Shown here in pieces: positions 34,641-43,217 of a DNA stretch of 54,262 bases (its first letter is position 1; the number at the start of each line of letters is the position of its first letter). The position numbers and the translations under genes are program-made. The stretch is taken from contig JANWVO010000028.1 in the NCBI GenBank assembly GCA_025056865.1, forward strand, positions 1 to 54,262. The letters run 5' to 3'. Under the pieces are notes generated by a model. The model did not search any database and was not told where the DNA came from. It worked only from the letters and a program-made list of their open reading frames with translations. The stretch is from Bryobacteraceae bacterium (GTDB taxonomy: Bacteria > Acidobacteriota > Terriglobia > Bryobacterales > Bryobacteraceae).

Positions 34641-35192
34641 TCAGCCGTTGCCTGCTGACCGTGGGGCGGCCTTCCGGGGCGCCGCGCGCTTGCCCGGCGT
34701 CTTGCGCCTCGCGGCGGTGCGCCGCCTTTCCTTCCTGAGGTTGATGGTGCCGCGGCAGTTCGGGGCGCCGCAGCGGCACTGCACCTGCTCGACGTCGGGG
34801 TCGAAGCGGTAGTCGACGGTGAGCTCCTCGCCGGGCTGGATGTCGCGGGCGGCGAAATAGAGGATATGGCCGCGGACGATGCGGGCGACGCAGTTGGGCT
34901 CGCAGCAGTGGTTGATGTATTCGGCGCCGCTGCCGCCGACGCTGCCGTCGATGGTCCAGTAGCTGTCGAGGGTGAAGAGGTAATTGTAGCGGCGCGAGCG
35001 GGCGCGCCGGGCCGTTTCCACACGGCTGATTTTCTCGCCGGTATATTCGATGATTTTCCTGCCTTTCGGGATGAATTCCTCCGCAAATACGCCCCAGCGG
35101 TGGATGCGGGAGGGGCGGATGGAAAGACGGAAACAGGCGTGCTTTTCAGAGATTTCCGGTACGCTTTTCCGGGAATTGCTGCGGTTCGGCAT
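34641..35192 (-). CDS. SET-domain protein methyltransferase with basic tail
   Basis: The protein is 183 residues. The SET core holds NHCCEPN (residues 94-100) and GEELTVDYRF (121-130), the S-adenosylmethionine and active-site motifs. A post-SET cysteine motif (CRCGAPNCRGTI, 139-150) binds zinc with a core cysteine in typical family members. Residues 152-183 form a Lys/Arg/Ala/Pro-rich tail that looks like histone H1 or bacterial nucleoid-protein tails. Family members methylate lysines on proteins. The natural target is not known; the tail suggests DNA association. Confidence 0.85.
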   Translation of the reverse strand: MPNRSNSRKSVPEISEKHACFRLSIRPSRIHRWGVFAEEFIPKGRKIIEYTGEKISRVETARRARSRRYNYLFTLDSYWTIDGSVGGSGAEYINHCCEPNCVARIVRGHILYFAARDIQPGEELTVDYRFDPDVEQVQCRCGAPNCRGTINLRKERRRTAARRKTPGKRAAPRKAAPRSAGNG

Positions 35193-35243
35193 AGAGAGCA
35201 GAGAGAAGAGAACGCAGTGCGGCGCGGCGGCGCGCCGGGGAAC

Positions 35244-35354
35244 TCAGCGATCGGGCGGATTCCGGGTCGTCTTGCGGGCGCGGCGCCGGAGCAGCAGCAG
35301 GAAGCAGAGGACGGCGAGCGCCCCGCTGATCATCCGGATGATGGAGTCGTCCAC
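35244..35354 (-). CDS. 36-residue single-pass membrane protein
   Basis: This frame is too short for usual gene calling. A GTG start gives VDDSIIRMISGALAVLCFLL, then LLRRRARKTTRNPPDR and TGA. A GGAGG ribosome site stands 7 nt upstream. It has one hydrophobic helix (residues 9-22), an acidic N-terminus and a strongly basic C-terminus, predicting an N-out/C-in orientation. It lies between the SET gene and the mdh terminator. Function is unknown. Confidence 0.5.
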   Translation of the reverse strand: MDDSIIRMISGALAVLCFLLLLRRRARKTTRNPPDR

Positions 35355-35411
35355 GGCGGCACCTCCGCAGGAGACTGTATTGTAACGCGGAACGGCCTCC
35401 AGCGGACGAGA

Positions 35412-35437
35412 AGGCCCGCCCCGCAGGGGGCGGGCCT
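35412..35437 (-). terminator. Terminator hairpin after mdh
   Basis: A perfect 11-bp stem AGGCCCGCCCC/GGGGCGGGCCT with a 4-nt loop lies 27 bp past the mdh stop. It has no marked T-run. Confidence 0.65.
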
Positions 35438-35463
35438 GAAGCGCCGGGCCGGCGGGAACCGCC

Positions 35464-36549
<1,086 letters not shown>

Positions 36550-36551
36550 TC

Positions 36552-37547
36552 ATGCAGGTTCCCGAATCGGCGCGCCGCTTCTTCGACCAACAGACGCAGA
36601 GGCTGCGGCAGCAGATGAAGAAGAAGCGGATCGTGTTTCCAGAAGGCGAGGATCCGCGAGTGATCGCGGCAGCCAACCGGCTGTGCACGGAGGAGCTGCT
36701 GATTCCCGTTTTGATGGGGCGGCCGAGCGGGCAGGTGGCCTCGTGCGTGGTGGTGGAGCAGCCGGAGAACAACCCGAAGCTGAACGAGTATGCGCGCCTG
36801 CTGTACGAGAAGCGGCGCGCGCGCGGCGTGACCGAGATGGAGGCCCGGCGGATGGCGCTGGATCCGCTGGTCTTCGCCGGGCTGATGGTGGCCGCCGGGG
36901 ACGCCGACGGCTTCGTGGGAGGAGCGGCCACGACGACGGCGGACACGTTCCGCGCGGCACACCGTACGATTGGCATGCGGACGGACATCAAGACGGCATC
37001 GGGGGTGATGATCGTGTGCACGCATGCCGAGGAATGCGGCGCCGGGGGCGTGCTGGCGATGGCCGATCCGGCGCTGGTGATCGAGCCGACGGCCTCGCAA
37101 CTTGCCGACATCGCCATTGCGACCGCCGACACGGTGCGCAGCGTGATGGGCGTGGAGCCGATTGTGGCGCTGCTGTCGTTTTCGACGAAGGGGTCGGCGA
37201 AGCATCCGCTGGCGTCGAAGGTGATCGAGGCGCGGCGGATTGTGGAGGCGCGGCGCCCGGAGCTGCACGTGGATGGCGAGTTGCAGGCGGACGCGGCGCT
37301 GGTGGAGAGCGTGGGCCGCTCGAAGGCGCCGGGGTCGACGGTGGCGGGGAAGGCCAACACGCTGATCTTTCCCGACGTGGGCAGCGCCAACATTGGCGTG
37401 AAGCTGGTGGAGCGGCTGGGGCGGGCCGTGTGCACGGGGCCGCTGTTCCAGGGCTTCGCCAAGCCCGCCAACGACCTTTCGCGGGGCTGCTCGGCGGAGG
37501 ACATTTACCGGCTGGGCATCCTGACGGCGTTGCAGGCGGGGGAATGA
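36552..37547 (+). CDS. Phosphate acetyl/butyryltransferase family protein
   Basis: This 331-residue protein belongs to the PTA/PTB family, which exchanges acyl groups between CoA and phosphate. Motifs are KRIVFPEGEDPRVIAAAN, DGFVGGAATTTADTFRAA, EPIVALLSFSTKGSAKHP and ANTLIFPDVGSANIGVKL. The length fits a single-domain Pta; the same fold also ends the long malic enzymes. With mdh divergent next door, a link to acetyl-CoA or malate metabolism is plausible. No acetate kinase gene is adjacent. An HDAC-like gene follows 10 bp downstream, so they are probably one operon. Confidence 0.85.
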   Translation: MQVPESARRFFDQQTQRLRQQMKKKRIVFPEGEDPRVIAAANRLCTEELLIPVLMGRPSGQVASCVVVEQPENNPKLNEYARLLYEKRRARGVTEMEARRMALDPLVFAGLMVAAGDADGFVGGAATTTADTFRAAHRTIGMRTDIKTASGVMIVCTHAEECGAGGVLAMADPALVIEPTASQLADIAIATADTVRSVMGVEPIVALLSFSTKGSAKHPLASKVIEARRIVEARRPELHVDGELQADAALVESVGRSKAPGSTVAGKANTLIFPDVGSANIGVKLVERLGRAVCTGPLFQGFAKPANDLSRGCSAEDIYRLGILTALQAGE

Positions 37548-37557
37548 GGCGGGCGAC

Positions 37558-38481
37558 GTGCTGCCTTTCAAGCTGGTCTATCACGAGCGCTACGACCTGC
37601 ACTTTGGGGCGCACATTTTTCCGGCGATCAAATACCGTCTGATCCGCGAGCGGCTGCTCGGCAGCGGGCTGGCCTCGGAAGAGGATTTTCTGGAGCCCGC
37701 GCCGGTGTCCCGGGAGCAACTGCTGCTGGCGCACACCGAAGAATGGATCACCAAGCTCGAGCGCGGGACGCTGAGTTATCAGGAGGTGCTGAAGCTGGAG
37801 GTGCCCTATTCGCGGCGCATGATCGAGGCCGTGTTTCTGGCAGCCGGCGGCACGCTGCTGGCGGGAAGGCAGGCTCTGGGCGACGGCGCGTGCTTCAACA
37901 TCGGCGGCGGGTTCCATCATGCGTTCGCCGGCCATGGCGAGGGCTTCTGCGCGGTGAACGACGTGGCCGTGGCCATCCGCGCGCTTCAGCGGGAGGGCCT
38001 TGTCCGAAAGGCTCTTGTCGTGGACTGCGACGTGCATCACGGCAATGGCACGGCCGCCATTTTCAGCGGCGACCGGGAGGTTTTCACGCTGTCGATCCAC
38101 CACTTCAACAACTACCCGGCGGTGAAGCCCCCCTCGACGATCGACATCCACCTGGAAGACGGGGTGGGCGACGAGGAGTATCTGGCGCGGCTGCGTCCCG
38201 CCTACGAGGCGGCGGTGCTGGGTTTCCGCCCGGAGATCGTGTTTTATGTTGCGGGCGTGGATCCTTACGAAGATGATCAGCTCGGCGGGCTTTCGCTGAC
38301 GAAGGAAGGGCTGTATGAGCGGGACCGGCTGGTGTTCGACATCGCGCTGCGGAAGCATGTGCCGGTGGTGGTGACGCTGGCGGGCGGCTATGCGCGCTGC
38401 ACGGACGACACCGTTGCGCTGCACGTGCAGACGGCGGAAGCCTTGCGAGACAGCATGAAGGAGTGGGCGCGGCGATGGTAG
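37558..38481 (+). CDS. Histone deacetylase / acetoin utilisation family amidohydrolase
   Basis: The protein is 307 residues with a GTG start. It is a zinc-dependent amide hydrolase. The active-site His pair is in IGGGFHHAFAGHGEGFC (near residue 121), the zinc ligands are in VVDCDVHHGNGTAAIF and in AGVDPYEDDQLGG, and AGGYA stands near the C-terminus. The short form and DQLGG resemble the class IV (HDAC11-like) branch. In bacteria such enzymes remove acyl groups from lysines or small amines. Its neighbour makes acyl phosphates, which acylate lysines non-enzymatically, a suggestive pairing. Confidence 0.85.
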   Translation: MLPFKLVYHERYDLHFGAHIFPAIKYRLIRERLLGSGLASEEDFLEPAPVSREQLLLAHTEEWITKLERGTLSYQEVLKLEVPYSRRMIEAVFLAAGGTLLAGRQALGDGACFNIGGGFHHAFAGHGEGFCAVNDVAVAIRALQREGLVRKALVVDCDVHHGNGTAAIFSGDREVFTLSIHHFNNYPAVKPPSTIDIHLEDGVGDEEYLARLRPAYEAAVLGFRPEIVFYVAGVDPYEDDQLGGLSLTKEGLYERDRLVFDIALRKHVPVVVTLAGGYARCTDDTVALHVQTAEALRDSMKEWARRW

Positions 38482-39833
38482 ACCGCAGAACATTTCTCGC
38501 GTCGGCGGCGGCCGCGGCGGGCGGGTCCGGGACCGCGGCGGCGCCCCGTCCGAACATCGTGCTGATTCTGGCTGACGACCTGGGCTACGGAGACCTCGGC
38601 TGCTATGGGCAGACGCGCATCCTGACGCCCAACCTGGACCGGATGGCGGCCGAGGGCATCCGCTTCACCTCCGCCTACGCCGGCTCCACCGTGTGCGCGC
38701 CCTCGCGCTGTTCGCTGATGACCGGGCTGCACACGGGGCACGCGCGGGCGCGGGGCAACCGCTCGCCGGACCTGCCGCTGCGGCCCGAGGACACGACGGT
38801 GGCGGAAGTGCTGAAAGCCGCGGGCTACCGCACGGCGCTGATCGGCAAGTGGAGCCTGGGCGAACTGGGCTCGACCGGATATCCGACGCGGAAGGGCTTC
38901 GACGAGTGGTTCGGGTTTTTCAGCCAGCTTCACGCGCACAACTACTACCCCGAGCACCTGCTGGACGGCGAAACGGCATGGCAGTGCCGCGGCAACATGG
39001 GGATGCAGCGGAAGGATTACGCGCCGGACCTTTTCACCGAGCGCGCGCTGCGATTTCTGGAAAAACAGGACGGAAGGAATCCGTTTTTCCTGCACCTGTG
39101 CTACCCGGTTCCCCACGCCAACAACGAGATGGGCCGGGACACCGGCGATGGCATGGAAGTGCCGTCCTACGCCCCGTACGAGAACCGGCCGTGGCCGCAG
39201 CCGGAGAAAGGCTTCGCGGCGATGATCACGCGGATGGACGCCGACATCGGGCGCATTCTGGGGACTCTGCGGCGGAAGGGGCTGGATGAGAACACGCTGG
39301 TGCTTTTCACCTCCGACAACGGCCCGCACGGGGAAGGCGGCCACGACGCGAAGTTCTTCGAGTCCAGCGGCCCGCTGCGCGGCATGAAGCGCGACCTGTA
39401 CGAGGGCGGCATCCGCGTGCCGATGATTGCGCGCTGGCCTGCGCGCATTCGGGGAGGACAGACAAGCGATTTTCCGTGGGCGTTCTGGGACGTGCTGCCG
39501 ACGCTGGCAGAGCTGGCAGGCGCGAAGGCGCCGCCGGGGCTGGACGGGATGTCCATCGTGGCAGCGCTGACGGGCGCGCCGCAGAAGCCGCACGAGCATT
39601 TTTACTGGGAGTTTCACGAAGGCGGCTTCTCGCAGGCGGTGCGGATGGGCCCGTGGAAGGGCGTGCGCAAAGCCGCTGGCGGCCCGATCGAGTTATACGA
39701 TCTGGAAGAAGACGTCAGCGAGCGGCGCGATCTGGCGCGGGACAGGCCGGAGATCGTGCGGGAGATCGCGCGGCGGATGCGGGAGTCGCGCAGCGAGAGT
39801 GAATTGTGGCCGGTGAAAGAGCCGCCCGGCTGA
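38475..39833 (+). CDS. Type I sulfatase with Tat leader
   Basis: This protein of about 452 residues is an alkaline-phosphatase-fold sulfatase. The leader MVDRRTFLASAAAAAG is twin-arginine type. Metal ligands are in LILADDLGYGDLG. The cysteine in CAPSR (with TG close after) is the one turned into formylglycine. LIGKWSLGE and TSDNGPHGEGG complete the active site. It would cut sulfate esters from glycans or small molecules in the periplasm. The ATG lies inside the HDAC gene's last codons, so translation is probably coupled. Confidence 0.9.
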   Translation: MVDRRTFLASAAAAAGGSGTAAAPRPNIVLILADDLGYGDLGCYGQTRILTPNLDRMAAEGIRFTSAYAGSTVCAPSRCSLMTGLHTGHARARGNRSPDLPLRPEDTTVAEVLKAAGYRTALIGKWSLGELGSTGYPTRKGFDEWFGFFSQLHAHNYYPEHLLDGETAWQCRGNMGMQRKDYAPDLFTERALRFLEKQDGRNPFFLHLCYPVPHANNEMGRDTGDGMEVPSYAPYENRPWPQPEKGFAAMITRMDADIGRILGTLRRKGLDENTLVLFTSDNGPHGEGGHDAKFFESSGPLRGMKRDLYEGGIRVPMIARWPARIRGGQTSDFPWAFWDVLPTLAELAGAKAPPGLDGMSIVAALTGAPQKPHEHFYWEFHEGGFSQAVRMGPWKGVRKAAGGPIELYDLEEDVSERRDLARDRPEIVREIARRMRESRSESELWPVKEPPG

Positions 39834-39913
39834 GGCGGCTGCGGCAGCGACGCGGCCCGGGCCGGCGGGTCCTCCCTGCGGGGTGCAGCGGCGAGGGCGC
39901 GGCGGGCCGGGCG

Positions 39914-40357
39914 TCAACGGGCTTGCCGGATGGCGGCGAGGATGTCTGCCACCGGAGGATCGCCCCGCCATGCGGCGGCGATGCGGCCCCCGGGAGTCAC
40001 CACATACACGGTGCGGCGCACGAAGCGCCAGAAGCCGGCTCGCCAGGCGCGGGCGATGCGGGCGCCTTCGTCCACGAGCAGCGGGAAGGGAAGCGCGAGA
40101 CGCGCAGCGAACCGTGCATGGCTGTCCGCCGAAGCGGGATTGACGCCGTAGACCACGGCGTTGGCGGCCTCGAATTCCGGAAACCGTTCCGCAATCCGGC
40201 CGAGCTGGCTCCGTCAGCCGGGCGAGTCATCGGCGGGATAGAAGACGAGCACGACGGGGCGCCCGCGCAGTTCGCTCAGGCGCACCGTGTAGCCCTGATG
40301 GTCCCGGGCCTCGAAGTCGGGCGCCGGCGCGCCAGCGGGCAGCGTGGGGCCGAACAT
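39914..40357 (-). CDS. Selenocysteine-containing peroxiredoxin (AhpC/TSA-Bcp family), TGA-recoded
   Basis: Read from ATG at 40357, the frame gives MFGPTLPAGAPAPDF, RLSELRGRPVVLVFYPADDSPG and then TGA at 40214-40216. It goes on in the same frame with RSQLGRIAERFPEFEAAN and ends, after 147 codons, at 39914-39916. In Bcp/AhpC-type enzymes the residue after YP.DDTPG is the peroxidatic cysteine, so the TGA stands at catalytic position 48. No other Cys is present, so it would be a 1-Sec enzyme needing outside thiols. C-terminal blocks PFPLLVDEGARIARAW and TVYVVTPGGRIAAAWRG are peroxiredoxin-like. A SECIS-like hairpin follows the TGA. The gene begins 10 bp after argR. Confidence 0.8.
40171..40198 (-). 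promoter_or_regulatory. Candidate bacterial SECIS element
   Basis: The hairpin starts 15 nt after the in-frame TGA. The upper stem is CGGAA/UUCCG with loop CGGU. One G-G mismatch separates it from a lower stem of six pairs (CGGAUU against AAUUCG, one of them G-U). The apical GG lies 29-30 nt past the TGA. Known bacterial SECIS elements place a guanine-bearing small loop at about this distance for SelB binding. Folding was done by eye. Confidence 0.7.
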
Positions 40358-40367
40358 GGCAGCGCGC

Positions 40368-40802
40368 CTACTGATTCACGTAAGACAGCAGGCGCTCGTG
40401 CACGGTCTTGGCGCGCTGGTTGTCCCAGCAGGCAACGAAGACGGTGTCGTCGCCCGCGACGGTGCCGGCGATTTCGGGCCAGTCCTCCTGGTCGAGGGCC
40501 ACGGCGAGGGAGTTGGCGCTGCCCGTCGAGGTCTTGAGGACCACGATGTGCTGCGCCAGCCGGACGTCGAGCAGGTATTCGGCCATGACCTGGGCGAGGC
40601 TCGGCCCCGTCGGATCCGGCAGGATTTCGCGGTAGCCGTCCGCAGTCTTCACGATGCCCATTTCGCGCAGGTCGCGCGAGAGCGTGACCTGGGTGACTTC
40701 AATGCCGAGCGCGCGCAGCTCCTGCGCGAGCTCTTCCTGCGTGTTGATCCTTTTGGAACGGACGAGTTTGAGGATCTGCCCCTGGCGGTAATTCTTCGTC
40801 AT
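40368..40802 (-). CDS. argR: Arginine repressor
   Basis: The protein is 144 residues. The N-terminal winged helix (ILKLVRSKRINTQEELAQEL, VTQVTLSRDLREMGIVK) is typical of ArgR/AhrC. The C-terminal domain for hexamer formation and arginine binding includes AQHIVVLKTSTGSANSLAVAL and GTVAGDDTVFVA. Its ATG overlaps the argH stop (ATGA). It would bind the tandem ARG boxes in front of argF and so control its own operon. Confidence 0.95.
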   Translation of the reverse strand: MTKNYRQGQILKLVRSKRINTQEELAQELRALGIEVTQVTLSRDLREMGIVKTADGYREILPDPTGPSLAQVMAEYLLDVRLAQHIVVLKTSTGSANSLAVALDQEDWPEIAGTVAGDDTVFVACWDNQRAKTVHERLLSYVNQ

Positions 40803-42160
40803 GACAGCGACTCCAGGCGCCGCCGCGCCTCGGAGAGGGCGGCGGCGACGGTTTGCGGCGCCGCGCCGCCGGGCACGGCGCGCGACTTCAGTCCTTCCTC
40901 TGGCGCCAGCAGGCGGGCCATCTCCGGCGTGAAGCGCGGGTCGAAGGCGTGCAGCTCTTCGCCCGTCCAATCCTCCGGTTGCCGCCCGCGGCGGATGCTT
41001 TCGAGCACCAACCGGCCGACCAACTGGTGGGCGTCGTGGAAAGGGACGCCCGTGCGCGCCAGCGCCTCGGCCAGATCGGTGGCCACCAGCCACCCCTCGG
41101 CGGCGGCCCGACGGGCCGGCTCCGGCCTGAGGCGGGCGGTTTCCACGACGGCGCGCGCCATTTCAAGGGACGCCGAGAGCTGGTCGGCGGCCTCGAACAG
41201 CGGCTCCTTATCTTCCTGCATATCGCGATTATAAGTGAGCGGCAGGCCTTTCATCGTCATGAATAGCGACGTGAAACAGCCGAAAACGCGGCCGCATTTT
41301 CCGCGGATGAGCTCGAGCGAATCGGGATTTTTTTTCTGCGGCATCAGCGAAGAGCCGCTGGTGACGCCGTCAGCGAGCTCCAGCCAGCCGAATTCGTCGG
41401 AGGAATAGAGAATCCAGTCCTCGGCCAGGCGCGAGAGGTGCAGCATGAGGATGGACGCGGCGGAGAGGAAGTCGAGGGCCCAATCGCGGTCGGCCGAGAC
41501 GTCCATCGAGTTGGGGGTGATGGCGTCGAAGCCGAGCTCGCGCGCGAGGGCCTCGCGGTCGATGGGGAAGCCGGCGCCGGCCAGCGCGCCCGAGCCGAGA
41601 GGCATGCGGTTGACGCGAGAGCGGGCCTGCGAAAGGCGCTCGTGGTCGCGCCAGAACATTTCGAAATAGGCCAGCAGATAATGCGCCCAGGTGACAGGCT
41701 GCGCGCGCCGCAGATGGGTGTAGCCGGGGATCACGGTTGCGGTGTGCGGCTCGGCCTGGGCGAGGAGGGCGCGCATGAGGGCGCGCAGGAGTCCGGCGCA
41801 GCGGTCGATTTCGCCGCGCAGCCAGAGGCGGGTGTCGAGGGAGACCTGCTCGTTGCGGGAGCGGCCCGTGTGGATCTTGGCTGCCACCTCGCCGGCGAGC
41901 TCGCGGAGCATGCGGATGACGTAGGTGTGGATGTCCTCGTCGGGAGCGTCGGGCGGCGGCGGGGGGATGCGGCCGAGGGCGCCGCAAAGGGCCTCGGCCT
42001 CGGCCGGCGTGAGGACGCCGGCGCGTTCGAGCGCGCGCGCCCAGGCCTTCGAACCGGCGATGTCGGCCTCGAACAGCCGCCGGTCGAAGTGCAGCGACCA
42101 GGAGAAACGCTGAAACGTCTCCGACGGTCCTTCCTCGAATCGTCCGCCCCAGAGCTTCAA
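40799..42160 (-). CDS. argH: Argininosuccinate lyase
   Basis: The protein is 453 residues and splits argininosuccinate into arginine and fumarate, the last step of arginine synthesis. The fumarase-superfamily signature GSSLMPQKKNPDSLELIRG stands near residue 275. It begins MKLWGGRFEEGPSETFQRF as in most ArgH, and the TGRSRNEQVSLDTRLWL block is present. Translation is coupled to argR by a 4-bp overlap. argF ends 16 bp upstream. Confidence 0.95.
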   Translation of the reverse strand: MKLWGGRFEEGPSETFQRFSWSLHFDRRLFEADIAGSKAWARALERAGVLTPAEAEALCGALGRIPPPPPDAPDEDIHTYVIRMLRELAGEVAAKIHTGRSRNEQVSLDTRLWLRGEIDRCAGLLRALMRALLAQAEPHTATVIPGYTHLRRAQPVTWAHYLLAYFEMFWRDHERLSQARSRVNRMPLGSGALAGAGFPIDREALARELGFDAITPNSMDVSADRDWALDFLSAASILMLHLSRLAEDWILYSSDEFGWLELADGVTSGSSLMPQKKNPDSLELIRGKCGRVFGCFTSLFMTMKGLPLTYNRDMQEDKEPLFEAADQLSASLEMARAVVETARLRPEPARRAAAEGWLVATDLAEALARTGVPFHDAHQLVGRLVLESIRRGRQPEDWTGEELHAFDPRFTPEMARLLAPEEGLKSRAVPGGAAPQTVAAALSEARRRLESLS

Positions 42161-42176
42161 TCGTGCCTCCCTGTTT

Positions 42177-43130
42177 CTAGTGTGCCGGACCGTCCAGCAG
42201 CATGAGCAGCAGCGCCTTCTGCGCGTGCAGCCGGTTTTCTGCCTGTTCGAAGACCAGCGAGACCGGCGACTCGATCACGTCCGTGGTCACCTCCTCTTCG
42301 CGGTGCGCCGGCAGGCAGTGCATGAAATAAGCGCCTGGCAGCGCCTTCGCCATCAGCTCCCGGTTCACCTGGTAGGCGGCAAACACGCGGGCGCGCTCGG
42401 CGGCTTCATGCTCAAAGCCCATGGACGCCCAGACGTCGGTGTAAACCGCGCCCGCGCCCCGCAACCCCTCGTCGAGATCGTTGGTCACTTCGATCAGGGC
42501 GCCGGTCTCTACGGCGAACTCGCGCGCCTTTGCCACGATTTCGGGTTTCGGCTCGTAGCCGGGCGGGGTGATGCAGGTGAAATCGAGCCCGAGGCGCGCC
42601 GCGTCGAGCATCAGCGAGTGCGCCACGTTGTTGCCGTCGCCCACGAAAGCAAGCTTGTGTCCGCGCCAGACGCCCCACTGCTCGCGGAGGGTCTGCATAT
42701 CGGCCAACGCCTGGCAGGGATGGTAGAGGTCCGACAGGGCGTTGACGACCGGGATCCTGGCATGGCGGGCCAGCGCATCGACCGTCTCCTGGGAGAACGT
42801 GCGCGCCACGATCAGATCCGTCCAGCGCTCCAGATTGCGCGCCACGTCCTCGACCGGCTCCCTTCCGCCGACCGGGCCGGTGTTTAAAATTGCATCGCCG
42901 CCGAGCTGCTTGGCCGCCACCTCGAACGTCATCCGCGTCCGCAGCGAAGGCTTTTCGAAAAGCAGGCTGAGAATCCTGCCGCGCAGCGCGAGGCGGTAGC
43001 GCTCCGGGTGGCGCTTGACGCGCTCGGCGAGGTCGAGCAACTGGCGCAGCTCCTCTGCGGTGATGTCGAGGTCCGAGGTGAGGTTCCCGGACCGCACCCG
43101 CGGGAAGGTCGAAGGAGGCGGTTCGGTCAT
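42177..43130 (-). CDS. argF: Ornithine carbamoyltransferase
   Basis: The protein is 317 residues and makes citrulline from ornithine and carbamoyl phosphate. The carbamoyl-phosphate loop is FEKPSLRTRMTFE (near residue 58). HPCQALAD and the ornithine-site MHCLPAHR are both present, the latter typical of OTC rather than aspartate carbamoyltransferase. N-acetylornithine-specific relatives cannot be fully excluded without alignment. It is the first gene of argF-argH-argR, followed by the peroxiredoxin. argG is not in the window. Confidence 0.9.
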   Translation of the reverse strand: MTEPPPSTFPRVRSGNLTSDLDITAEELRQLLDLAERVKRHPERYRLALRGRILSLLFEKPSLRTRMTFEVAAKQLGGDAILNTGPVGGREPVEDVARNLERWTDLIVARTFSQETVDALARHARIPVVNALSDLYHPCQALADMQTLREQWGVWRGHKLAFVGDGNNVAHSLMLDAARLGLDFTCITPPGYEPKPEIVAKAREFAVETGALIEVTNDLDEGLRGAGAVYTDVWASMGFEHEAAERARVFAAYQVNRELMAKALPGAYFMHCLPAHREEEVTTDVIESPVSLVFEQAENRLHAQKALLLMLLDGPAH

Positions 43131-43157
43131 GACAGTGTGGCACCGTCCCTGCGTCGG

Positions 43158-43194
43158 AATGTATAACTATTCAACCAATTGTATAATTACACAG
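43158..43194 (-). promoter_or_regulatory. Two tandem ARG boxes upstream of argF
   Basis: TGTATAACTATTCA (43160-43173) and TGTATAATTACACA (43180-43193) are two AT-rich, imperfectly symmetric sites set 20 bp apart, about two helical turns. This resembles the paired 18-bp ARG boxes bound by ArgR hexamers. They begin 28 bp upstream of the argF ATG, in a short AT-rich patch in otherwise GC-rich DNA, and overlap the likely promoter. Confidence 0.65.
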
Positions 43195-43217
43195 CGAGCA
43201 GGTCCGGTCAAGCCGGC

